Positions 27,116 through 35,161 of a stretch of 64,000 nucleotides of DNA are shown here, one piece after another. Position 1 is the first letter of the stretch; each line of letters opens with the position of its first letter. Made by a program: the position numbers and the translations under genes. The stretch lies in assembly GCA_910584345.1 (NCBI GenBank), contig CAJTZX010000001.1, positions 121,816 through 185,815 of the forward strand. Direction: 5' to 3'. The notes under the pieces were generated by a model that made no database searches, was not told the origin of the DNA, and worked only from the letters and a program-made list of their open reading frames with translations. Origin of the DNA: an uncultured Eubacterium sp. GTDB lineage: Bacteria; Bacillota; Clostridia; Lachnospirales; Lachnospiraceae.

Positions 27116-29233
27116 TTAGGATATCACTGATTTTGCTGTTACTTTTTGGTCTTTATTCAAAAATCCGGCGCTCGTTTTGCAGATGATTTTATCAAAAATC
27201 ATAAACATTGCCGGCAGTATAAACGCTACTACCAAAAGACTAATAATCGCCCCTCTCGCAAGCAAGACACACAAAGAACTAATCATATCAATACTTGAAT
27301 ACAGTCCGACACCAAACGTGGCTGCAAAAAAGCTAAGTGCACTTACAAATACCGACTGCAAAGAACTGTTTAACGCATACGAAACAGCCTCCTGCTTTTC
27401 TGCTCCCTGGTATCTTGCTTTTTTATATTTATTTGTCATTAAAATTGCATAATCTACCGTCGCGCCAAGCTGGATCGTTCCTATTACGATCGATGCAATA
27501 AACGGCAAAACCGTTCCCGTATATGAAGGGATACCCATATTTATAAAAATTGCAAACTCAATAACCGAAACAAGTATGATCGGCAGTGAAACAGACTTTA
27601 ATACAACTGCAATAATAATAAAAATTAATACGATAGATACCGCGCTGACTGTTTTAAAGTCTTTATCTGTAATGGTTATCAAATCCTGCGTACAAGGTGC
27701 TTCGCCAATCAGCATTGCAGATGCATCATACTGTTTGATAATGCTTTTGATCTCATCACACTGTGCATTTACTTCCTCAGAAGCTGTCTTATATTCGGAT
27801 GCCAGAAACATCATCTGATATTTGCCATTATCCAATACTTCCTTATAATCGTTCGGCACCATTTCTTCAGGAAAAGCTGGGCCTAATACAGAATCCATCC
27901 CAAGTACAAGCTTGATTCCTTTTACCTCTTCCAACTCTTGCAGCATCGCTCTAGCCTGTTTTGCATCCAGATTACTATCTGCAATAATAATATGCGTCGC
28001 GCCCATCTGAAAATCTTCTTCAAGCTTAGTATTTCCCATTACGCTTTCAAGATGATCCGGCAGCGTACCAGCCAAATCATAATAGACCTGATTATGCGTA
28101 TAGCCATACAACGCCGGTCCTAATATTACGAGAAATGCTGCTGCAAAAATTACATATTTTTTCGTTACAAAATTTCCGATCTTTCCCAAATCTGGAATAA
28201 TCGCACGATGCTTTGTCTTCTCGATTGCCCGATCAAATACGAGAATCATAGCCGGCAATATCGTAACGCATCCGATTACACCAAATACAACACCTTTTGC
28301 CATTACAATGCCCAAATCCAGCCCCAGTGTAAATGTCATAAAACACATTGCAAGAAATCCTGCGACTGTTGTAATCGAGCTGCCCACAACAGAAGAAACC
28401 GTATTGGAAATCGCATGTGCCATCGCACGCTTTTTATCACCAATATAACGTTCCTGATTTTCCTGATAGCTGTGCCATAGGAAAATCGAATAATCCATCG
28501 TAACCGCAAGCTGCAAAACTGCTGCCAATGCCTGCGTTATAAAAGAAATCTCCCCGGCAATAAAATTCGTGCCCAGGTTATAAACAATCGCCATTCCTAT
28601 GCTCAATAAAAAGAACAGCGGTATTAAAAAAGAATCCATCGTCAGTGACAATACGATCGCAGACAACACTGACGCAATTACTACATACATAATTGCTTCG
28701 CTATTACATATTTTTTTAATATCAGCTACAACTGCAGACATTCCGCTCAGCAAACACTGCTGCTTTGTAAGCCCTCGAATCTGCTCTACCGCATCAAGCG
28801 TTTCATCTGCTGACATAGAGGTGTCCAGCATGACGATCATAAGAGTCGAATTTTTTTCTTTGTTTTCAAACGCTTCCTCAATATCGTCTGGCAGCAGCTC
28901 CATCGGTACAGAAATATCCGCCAGTGAGTCGTACCAAAGGACGGTTTTGACATGGTCGATCTGTTCGATCTCACTCTTTAGCGCTGCCACATCTTTCTGC
29001 TCCATTCCTTCTACTACGGCTACCGAAAACGCTCCGGTCCCAAACTCTTCCAGCAAAATGTCCTGTCCCTTCATCGTCTCGATATCTTCCGGCAAATACG
29101 ATAATATATCATAATTAATTCTCGTATTTACGTAACCAATTATGGATGGAACCAGCAGCAGGAAACTGAGGATTAAAATCGGTATTCTAAACTTCACAAC
29201 ACTTTTACCAAATTTTATCATGCTTTTGCTCAT
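27116..29233 (-). CDS. RND/MMPL-family membrane transporter
   Basis: About 705 aa with twelve predicted helices in two repeats: TM1, a large outer loop, helices 2-6, then the same pattern again. Each half carries the family core (TMDYSIFLWH and TVDYAILMTN) whose Asp residues carry protons. MMPL/RND proteins export lipids or drugs; substrate is unknown. The start is uncertain: ATG 29233 and ATG 29221 are both weakly served, and a longer frame reaches 29305 through the hairpin. It is followed by the LxxG-repeat gene, and a TetR gene lies upstream. Confidence 0.87.
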   Translation of the reverse strand: MSKSMIKFGKSVVKFRIPILILSFLLLVPSIIGYVNTRINYDILSYLPEDIETMKGQDILLEEFGTGAFSVAVVEGMEQKDVAALKSEIEQIDHVKTVLWYDSLADISVPMELLPDDIEEAFENKEKNSTLMIVMLDTSMSADETLDAVEQIRGLTKQQCLLSGMSAVVADIKKICNSEAIMYVVIASVLSAIVLSLTMDSFLIPLFFLLSIGMAIVYNLGTNFIAGEISFITQALAAVLQLAVTMDYSIFLWHSYQENQERYIGDKKRAMAHAISNTVSSVVGSSITTVAGFLAMCFMTFTLGLDLGIVMAKGVVFGVIGCVTILPAMILVFDRAIEKTKHRAIIPDLGKIGNFVTKKYVIFAAAFLVILGPALYGYTHNQVYYDLAGTLPDHLESVMGNTKLEEDFQMGATHIIIADSNLDAKQARAMLQELEEVKGIKLVLGMDSVLGPAFPEEMVPNDYKEVLDNGKYQMMFLASEYKTASEEVNAQCDEIKSIIKQYDASAMLIGEAPCTQDLITITDKDFKTVSAVSIVLIFIIIAVVLKSVSLPIILVSVIEFAIFINMGIPSYTGTVLPFIASIVIGTIQLGATVDYAILMTNKYKKARYQGAEKQEAVSYALNSSLQSVFVSALSFFAATFGVGLYSSIDMISSLCVLLARGAIISLLVVAFILPAMFMIFDKIICKTSAGFLNKDQKVTAKSVIS

Positions 29234-29279
29234 CTCTTTCTTTATTATTTCTACACCAGTGCAAATAGAAGTATATAAA

Positions 29280-29311
29280 AAAAGATTGAATATGAAAATA
29301 TTCAATCTTTT
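29280..29311 (-). terminator. 13-bp hairpin between TetR and RND genes
   Basis: Arms 29280-29292 and 29299-29311 pair perfectly around a 6-nt loop, and on the minus strand the stem runs into TTTTTTTATATAC. It reads as a terminator after the TetR gene. Because it lies within 80 nt of the transporter start it could instead be an operator or an attenuator. Confidence 0.7.
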
Positions 29312-29427
29312 CTAATTGTACCCATTTTTTTACATTTTCGATTTCCTGTAAAGTTTGGCATACAGATTTATGAAATTGTATATCTGCCTGCAAATTATTA
29401 TAACCGTTCAGATCATCCATGGAACTG

Positions 29428-29994
29428 TTACAAATCTTTCAATGCATCTTCCAGCGAATGGCTCATCACATACTGATACAGCTCAGCCAGATCTTCCGCC
29501 GAGATCGTCATCCCGCTCTGTATCCATTCTATTAAAATAAATACCATCGACTGTCCATAATATTGTGCCAGACGTTCCGGCGTAAGCCATTCGTATTTCG
29601 GCTGCTTACGTTCGCTGTGTTCCCCACATACTTCTTCCAGCAAACTTTGCATACAATGCTGGGAAATACTGTAAAAAGAATTCTGCCCCTCCAGTCTGCT
29701 GACCTTTGTGTAAAACTCTTTTTCTTTTTCGACATTCATAAATAAAAATGTCATAGCCTGTGTCGTTAATCCGCTGCGGACAAACGGTTTAATTGGCTCG
29801 ATCAGATCATGGTTAATCATCCATTCCAACAGTTCATACTTATCCTGGAAATGATTATAGAATGTAGTACGTATTACACCTGCCCGATCTGTAATCTCCT
29901 TAATCGTAATTTTTTCGATTGGATACTGACATACCAACTCCTTAAAGCTATCTGCAAGCAGCTGGTCAATCTCTCGTTTCCCTTGATTGGCCAT
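29428..29994 (-). CDS. TetR/AcrR-family transcriptional regulator
   Basis: A 188-aa protein with an N-terminal DNA-binding domain (IEKITIKEITDRAGVIRTTFYNHFQDKYELLEW, residues ~26-58) and a helical C-terminal domain of the TetR_C_7-like kind. It starts three nt after the preceding gene and lies just before the RND transporter, which it probably represses. It is not closely similar to the TetR at 8013-8576. Confidence 0.88.
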   Translation of the reverse strand: MANQGKREIDQLLADSFKELVCQYPIEKITIKEITDRAGVIRTTFYNHFQDKYELLEWMINHDLIEPIKPFVRSGLTTQAMTFLFMNVEKEKEFYTKVSRLEGQNSFYSISQHCMQSLLEEVCGEHSERKQPKYEWLTPERLAQYYGQSMVFILIEWIQSGMTISAEDLAELYQYVMSHSLEDALKDL

Positions 29995-29997
29995 GAA

Positions 29998-30354
29998 TTA
30001 TTTTTCCTCCAGTTTATTCTTCCACAAATCTTCCGGTACCGGGATCATCTCCTTCGTACCTTCCCTCCAGCAAATCAACTGATGTGTCTGCTCCACGCGG
30101 CATACCCACGTATTGTCATAAATACCGCTAATTTCCAGATCTTCCTTTCCAAGCAGCCATACTTTCTGCCCCTTAATCGTCAGCGCATGTACCTTTTCAA
30201 AAACAATCGTACCGGCGCCGCTGCGTTCCGGCTCATCTACGCTCACGATAAATGCCTGTGGTATCAGCCTCAGTCCGTTTACTACAAACCCGTTTTGCAG
30301 ACGGTACTGGACACTTAAAATATCCAGCGTACCGTTATCTAAATATGCTGCCAT
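29998..30354 (-). CDS. Hypothetical 118-aa protein
   Basis: A soluble, beta-rich protein with no recognised domain. It has a run of hydrophobic strands (NGFVVNGLRLIPQAFIVSVDE) and single Cys residues, and ends acidic/basic (VPEDLWKNKLEEK). Start at 30354 after AAAGGAGGG. It is the gene immediately before the TetR, so it is likely part of the same operon. Confidence 0.7.
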   Translation of the reverse strand: MAAYLDNGTLDILSVQYRLQNGFVVNGLRLIPQAFIVSVDEPERSGAGTIVFEKVHALTIKGQKVWLLGKEDLEISGIYDNTWVCRVEQTHQLICWREGTKEMIPVPEDLWKNKLEEK

Positions 30355-30417
30355 AAAAAATCCCTCCTTTTCTAATATGCTGTTGCTTTATCAGATATAC
30401 TTCCATCATGACGATTT

Positions 30418-30648
30418 CTACTCATCAAATGCAACCGTAACAAAAAAACCTTTCGGCGTTTCCTTTACTTCCAACACTTTGCCTTCTGTTGATTTCAGAC
30501 GATCTCTAAATGTATAATTGGCTGACATTGCAAACGCATTTCCAAGTGTATAATAATAAGAGTCCGGCAGTTTTCCTTCTGTAACTGGCAGTATATCACC
30601 TTCCTGCAAAAGTCCTGTCCGTTCCATTTTAAATTCCATTTTCCGCAT
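30418..30648 (-). CDS. Hypothetical 76-aa protein
   Basis: A small soluble protein (LQEGDILPVTEGKLPDSYYY..., GKVLEVKETPKGFFVTVAFDE) that looks like a short beta-barrel. No family recognised. Either ATG 30648 or the ATG nine nt later (30639) may be used; a GGTGG lies just upstream. It lies between the DUF308 gene (14 nt gap) and the 118-aa gene (63 nt gap). Confidence 0.7.
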   Translation of the reverse strand: MRKMEFKMERTGLLQEGDILPVTEGKLPDSYYYTLGNAFAMSANYTFRDRLKSTEGKVLEVKETPKGFFVTVAFDE

Positions 30649-30662
30649 GATCCACCTGTCTC

Positions 30663-31244
30663 CTATTCATCAATCTCATGCGCATCCACATCAATCGGTT
30701 CTATTTTTTCCGCAGCATATTTGATCGCCTGCGCCGTATGATACACAATTATCATGTTGGATATCCCATCGTAGACAAGTGCAATTCCAAGCATACGTAC
30801 CGCCAGTGAGACAACGCCAAAAGAATCACAGATACAGATCACTCCGAACACACAATTTAAAAGCGCCAGCAAAAACAGCAATCCCCACCGTTCACTTCCA
30901 CTCTGCTTTGCTTCCGATGCCATCTGAAAATCCCGCAGACTGTGCACAAGCAGCACAACGCCGATTACGATTGGCACCAGTGTGGCAATCGACTGCGGTG
31001 TAATAAAAATCCAAACGCCAAGCAGCAGAAACATCAATCCGCCGGTAATCGATAACATTCCCCTGCTTTCCACAAAATACCCAAAAATATAAACCGCTCC
31101 CATTATCACAAGCAGTACACCAAGTATTCTGCAGATTAATCCTGTCACTTCCATCGGCCACGCAACCAATATTCCGCCCAGTGCAATTGTAAGTACGGCT
31201 GACAAATATGCAGCAATGCGAAGCTTTTTGAAAAATTCCTTCAT
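30663..31244 (-). CDS. DUF308/HdeD-like membrane protein
   Basis: A 193-aa integral membrane protein with six helices in three pairs, each pair followed by a short G-rich turn (GGLMFLLLGVWIFITPQ), the pattern of the DUF308/HdeD family. HdeD proteins are tied to acid or stress response in E. coli, but this homology says little about role. Start ATG 31244 lies eight nt after AAGGAG (GTG 31253 is too close). It is the first gene of the TetR/RND cluster. Confidence 0.85.
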   Translation of the reverse strand: MKEFFKKLRIAAYLSAVLTIALGGILVAWPMEVTGLICRILGVLLVIMGAVYIFGYFVESRGMLSITGGLMFLLLGVWIFITPQSIATLVPIVIGVVLLVHSLRDFQMASEAKQSGSERWGLLFLLALLNCVFGVICICDSFGVVSLAVRMLGIALVYDGISNMIIVYHTAQAIKYAAEKIEPIDVDAHEIDE

Positions 31245-31351
31245 GTATCTCACTCCTTCTCGTTTCGTTTTAAATCATGCTTATATCTGGTCATTATAGG
31301 TTATTTTGGGTAAAATGACAAGATATCTTTGCAAATTTGTCGTAGCAATAA

Positions 31352-31481
31352 GTAACAGTTTAGATCATGTGCTGCATATTATGGATTCCCGGATACTGAG
31401 AGAGGGCGTTCACATTTTCATGTATCGCCTGTCATCCGACGTCCGAGAGGTCAATATGCAGCACATGATCTGAACTGTTAC
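31352..31481. repeat. Large inverted repeat element (29-nt arms)
   Basis: Arms 31352-31380 and 31453-31481 are reverse complements except for one position, which gives a G-U pair in a plus-strand transcript. The 72-nt loop holds a smaller hairpin (GGCG...CGCC with ACAT/ATGT inside, 31405-31429). It lies between the divergent DUF308 and BIG2 genes and ends about 200 nt before the BIG2 start. It has no coding potential. It could be a structured RNA, a mobile palindromic element or a regulatory site. Confidence 0.8.
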
Positions 31482-31683
31482 ACAAGGAAAAAGCCAGATA
31501 AATTTTCCTTTGACATGCTTTATCCCATATCTTGTATGCATTTGCCTGATTTTTCTCATTCTCACTAAAAAAATCTTTGTGCATTTAGACTATTTACAGT
31601 CTTCTTTTTTCATGGTATTATCGCCTTATCGATTCGGTGTGCTGGATACCGCTGTAACAGTATTTTTTAAGGAGGTATCTCAC

Positions 31684-32496
31684 ATGACACGCAAATCTAT
31701 CTATTCTATTATATCCGTCATAATATTGACAATTTTGTTTTTGTTTACCCCGTTAAATCGTATGACTATCAGCGCTGATGCTGCTGTTTCATCTATGCAA
31801 TCTCTGCCGCCTGTAATTATACTTACCAGGTATTCCAAAACTATGGCTATTGGTGAAGAATTCGGTCTGATTGCAATCGCTTCAAACGGAAAACAGCCCA
31901 CATTTAAGAGCAGTAAATCTTCGATTGCCTCTGTAAATACTTATGGACGAGTCACCGCGAAAAAAGCCGGAACGTGCAAAATTACTGCAAAAGTCAGAAA
32001 TGCCGAGGCTTCTTGTAATATTACGGTAAAACCAACGACTCTGACCATCACTCCGGCAAATGTTACTCTATACAGACAAGGAACAAAGCAGCTTCATGCA
32101 TCTGTCTCAAACGGTCATTCTCCTGTCTGGAAATCCGGTAAAAGCAGTGTCGCCACTGTAGATGAAAATGGATTCGTCACTGCGGTCAAACATGGAACAG
32201 CCAAAATCACTGCAAAAGTAGATGGCGTATCCAAAACCTGTACCATCACGGTAAAACAGCCAAAAATCAAACTTTCTTCATCTTCTGTTTCAATGACTGT
32301 CGGCAGTACACATACGCTCTCTGCCACAGTTTCTTCCGGAAATGCCCCGGAATGGAGTACAAGCAACAGCAATGTACTTTCCGTCGATCAAAACGGCAAT
32401 ATCACCGCACTAAAAAAAGGACGGGCATACGTCTATGCCCGTGAAGATGGAATCAAAACAAGCTGTGTCGTAACTGTAAGCGAACCAAACGCATAG
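31684..32496 (+). CDS. Secreted protein with three BIG2-like Ig domains
   Basis: A 270-aa protein with a signal-type hydrophobic start (SIISVIILTILFLFTPL) followed by three bacterial Ig-like group 2 domains. The family core appears three times: SSIASVNTYGRVTAKKAGTC, SSVATVDENGFVTAVKHGTA and SNVLSVDQNGNITALKKGRA, each followed by an ITAKV- or YVYARE-type strand. No sortase motif or catalytic domain. Start ATG 31684 follows AAGGAGG by about eight nt; the longer frame upstream enters the inverted repeat and is unlikely. Probably surface adhesion or cell-wall display. Confidence 0.85.
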   Translation: MTRKSIYSIISVIILTILFLFTPLNRMTISADAAVSSMQSLPPVIILTRYSKTMAIGEEFGLIAIASNGKQPTFKSSKSSIASVNTYGRVTAKKAGTCKITAKVRNAEASCNITVKPTTLTITPANVTLYRQGTKQLHASVSNGHSPVWKSGKSSVATVDENGFVTAVKHGTAKITAKVDGVSKTCTITVKQPKIKLSSSSVSMTVGSTHTLSATVSSGNAPEWSTSNSNVLSVDQNGNITALKKGRAYVYAREDGIKTSCVVTVSEPNA

Positions 32497-32603
32497 CAGG
32501 CGCTTCGTTACAGCTGTCTGTTGATCTCATATTTCATTACACTGTGACAGCATATCCGCACACCGTATCGAATCAAAATCCGCCATATGGCCTTTCTGCC
32601 ATC

Positions 32604-33542
32604 CTATATCACCCAATCCCAGACCCATTCCTCTTCGCCGCCTTTTGGCGGATCAGCCTGAAATACCATTTCCGGCGCTTTCAGTGACACCTTTGTATAT
32701 GCCGGAACGGATTCTGTAATAAATGTATTTCCACCAATGATGGAATTTGCTCCGATAACCGTTTCACCGCCCAGAATGGTCGCCCCTGAATAAATCGTCA
32801 CATGATCCTCAATCGTAGGATGCCTCTTCACATCTGCGAGCAGCTGGCCTTTTCTGGTCGACAGCGCCCCAAGCGTCACTCCCTGATACAGCTTGACATT
32901 ATTCCCAATCTGTGTTGTCTCGCCTATCACGACACCGGTACCATGGTCAATAAAAAAATATTCCCCGATCACAGCTCCGGGATTAATATCGATTCCCGTA
33001 CGGCTGTGCGCATATTCTGACATAATACGTGGAATAAACGGCACCTGCCTGACATACAGCTCATGTGCCATCCGATACACAAAGATTGCAAAAACACCCG
33101 GATAAGATGAAATAATCTCCTGTCTGCTCTTTGCGGCAGGATCCCCGTCAAATCCCGCCTGCACATCCTTTAACAGCATATTCTGGATATCTGCCAGCTT
33201 TCCGATAAAATACTGTGCAGTTTCATCTGCTTCTTCTGCAATCTGTTCCCTTGTTTTACTCTCATTCGTATACAGCAGCGCAATCTCCACTTGCTGCCGC
33301 AATTCTCTTCGGATACTGTTCAATGTATTTCCTGCAAAATACCTTGCATCCATATATTCGAAATTTTTTTCTTCAAAATATCCCGGAAACATTAACGACC
33401 GCAGTCTTTTTATCAAAATAATAATATTACTTCTGCCCGGCAGACGCCGATTCTCCTTCGTTACAAATACTTCATCTGAAATATAATTCTGTGTAATTTT
33501 TTTAACTACCAGATCAAAATCCGTCCTGTTTTCCATCTTCAC
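32604..33542 (-). CDS. cysE: Serine O-acetyltransferase
   Basis: A 312-aa serine acetyltransferase with left-handed beta-helix hexapeptide repeats (GYFFIDHGTGVVIGETTQIGNNVKLYQGVTLGA, VTIYSGATILGGETVIGANSIIGGN). The DHGTGVVIGE segment includes the catalytic Asp-His pair. It makes O-acetylserine for cysteine synthesis. It is of the long (EpsC-like) kind with an extended N-terminus. The start is GTG 33542 (five nt after GGGAGG) or ATG 33536. It stands alone; no cysteine synthase is adjacent. Confidence 0.93.
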   Translation of the reverse strand: MKMENRTDFDLVVKKITQNYISDEVFVTKENRRLPGRSNIIILIKRLRSLMFPGYFEEKNFEYMDARYFAGNTLNSIRRELRQQVEIALLYTNESKTREQIAEEADETAQYFIGKLADIQNMLLKDVQAGFDGDPAAKSRQEIISSYPGVFAIFVYRMAHELYVRQVPFIPRIMSEYAHSRTGIDINPGAVIGEYFFIDHGTGVVIGETTQIGNNVKLYQGVTLGALSTRKGQLLADVKRHPTIEDHVTIYSGATILGGETVIGANSIIGGNTFITESVPAYTKVSLKAPEMVFQADPPKGGEEEWVWDWVI

Positions 33543-33999
33543 AGCTACCTCCCAATCTGAATATCTTTCTGTCTTCCTCTATTTTATGCCTGACAACTAT
33601 TTCCTATCTCGATTCTACTATGTTTTTATCAAAATGCAACCTTAAGTTTTTTATTTTGCAACAAAACGTAACCGTTCGCTACTGTTCCATAGGTTGTGAT
33701 TGCTCATGATTATATTCAACTGAATCGGCAAATCTTGTACTCATTCGTACAAGATTGCTGTAGACACAGCAGTTTTGTACAAATCCAAAATCAAATAATA
33801 TTCTGTAAAAAAATAAAGACTACTTCAAATTATACTATGCTCTCAAATCATTGATGCACACTAAATTCGATATCGTTGACCTGAAAGCTCTGCAAGAAGA
33901 CGATATCCGAATGGATCAAATGTTATTGGATATGGGATTATCCATAAATGAAAACAGCGCATACAAAACAATCAAAAAAGAAACCATATGGATGACTAT
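33543..33999. other. 457-nt intergenic region with hairpin
   Basis: Between cysE and the flippase-like gene. It contains a perfect 10-bp hairpin (AATCTTGTAC/GTACAAGATT, arms 33731-33740 and 33747-33756) and a small plus-strand frame at 33854-34003. Otherwise AT-rich without support for a gene. Confidence 0.4.
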
Positions 34000-34003
34000 T
34001 TAA
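33854..34003 (+). CDS. Possible 49-aa open frame or gene remnant
   Basis: ATG 33854 to TAA 34001-34003, product MHTKFDIVDLKALQED..., with protein-like composition (many D, E, K, few odd residues). It has no ribosome binding site and converges on the flippase-like gene. It may be the tail of a lost gene; no family recognised. Confidence 0.25.
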   Translation: MHTKFDIVDLKALQEDDIRMDQMLLDMGLSINENSAYKTIKKETIWMTI

Positions 34004-35025
34004 ATCTTTTGCAGCCGATACCTCACATGACGCACCACACAGACAAAAATACTGAAAAACAGGAGAAAATAAAAGCTGACCCCTCTTGTTACACACATGG
34101 ACGGCACAACATATTCTATTGTAAAAATATCCCGAAACGCACGACGGTACATCAGCTCCGTAATACCCTGTGCTCCAGGCAGCGGAAGCATATCGACTGC
34201 CAAATATATAGACATTTGTATCATCAATATTGTCAGGGCATCGGCTCCTTCCAGTCCAAATCCACGATATACAACATAAGGCAAAATAAATACGAGACAC
34301 CGCTGCCCAAACGTCGCTATCAGAACGACAGCTACCTGCTTTTTATTCTGCAGTAAAAAATGCACAGCATTTTGATAACTTTGAATAAACCGATAGATTT
34401 TATCGGTTCTGTATTCTGATTTTTTCATAATTCGCATTTTTACCAAAAGCTTTTCTATTGCTAAAATCATCCACCTGGCAAATGCTGGAAACACCATGAC
34501 AATGAACAGTACTGCAACAAGCGCTGTATTTAAAAACATTCCGAGATAAAATAAGTGCAGATAACTCCCCAAATTCTCTTTCAACACTGAAAATCCAAAT
34601 AATACCATCGCAATCCCCATCAGCACAAGCACAAGCTTATAAACGAGCGCTACTGTCATCAGTACAACCGTACTGGCAGATAAGTCATTGCCGTCACGCT
34701 TCATATGATAAAGCTGCATCGGCTGTCCGCCGGTTGCAGACGGTGTAATACCTGAATATAAAAATCCTACAAAAGAATAGCGGATACAGTCTTTCAAGAC
34801 CGCTCTGCCCTGCAGTCCACGTAACAGATACCAGATCATAACGCCTTCCATCATTGTAAAGAGGAGCGCTATACCCGCCGCAGCCAAAAGATACGACAGC
34901 TTCATTTTTTTCAGAGACGCTACAACCATAGCCATGTCATTATCTCGAAATACCGTATAAAAAGCAAGTATTGCAAGTAGTATAAAAAACAAATAACTAA
35001 GCTGGTTTTTCAATCTTGCGTTCAT
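34000..35025 (-). CDS. Flippase-like integral membrane protein (LPG synthase TM-domain family)
   Basis: A 341-aa protein with about eight hydrophobic helices of the PF03706 family (lysylphosphatidylglycerol synthase/UPF0104 membrane part). Family marks: the conserved SGITPSATGGQPMQLYHM segment and the later PLPGAQGITELMYRR. It lacks the soluble aminoacyl-transfer domain of MprF, so it may move or flip a lipid rather than modify it. Start at 35025 after AAGGAGG. It follows a palindrome and a TATAAT site. Confidence 0.85.
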   Translation of the reverse strand: MNARLKNQLSYLFFILLAILAFYTVFRDNDMAMVVASLKKMKLSYLLAAAGIALLFTMMEGVMIWYLLRGLQGRAVLKDCIRYSFVGFLYSGITPSATGGQPMQLYHMKRDGNDLSASTVVLMTVALVYKLVLVLMGIAMVLFGFSVLKENLGSYLHLFYLGMFLNTALVAVLFIVMVFPAFARWMILAIEKLLVKMRIMKKSEYRTDKIYRFIQSYQNAVHFLLQNKKQVAVVLIATFGQRCLVFILPYVVYRGFGLEGADALTILMIQMSIYLAVDMLPLPGAQGITELMYRRAFRDIFTIEYVVPSMCVTRGVSFYFLLFFSIFVCVVRHVRYRLQKI

Positions 35026-35067
35026 TCAGCAGAACCTCCTTTATTTTTATCCATAAATATTATAACA

Positions 35068-35104
35068 CCACTTTACAACTTTTTGTATAAAAGTTGCAAA
35101 GTGG
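35068..35104 (-). promoter_or_regulatory. 16-bp palindrome overlapping the flippase gene promoter
   Basis: Arms 35068-35083 and 35089-35104 pair with one mismatch that becomes G-U only in a minus-strand transcript. TATAAT lies directly after it (35064-35059), before the AAGGAGG. The gene upstream (beta-propeller) ends at 35162, so it may be a terminator without a T run, or an operator. Confidence 0.55.
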
Positions 35105-35161
35105 CGTTAACATATTTTTTATCGTAATGATATCTATTGCCAGCTTCTATCGTAAGCCCTT

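Noticed and set aside
31510..31683. Upstream extension of the BIG2 protein frame
   Set aside because: Lacks a ribosome site and would put a second hydrophobic stretch before the clear signal peptide; ATG 31684 has AAGGAGG.
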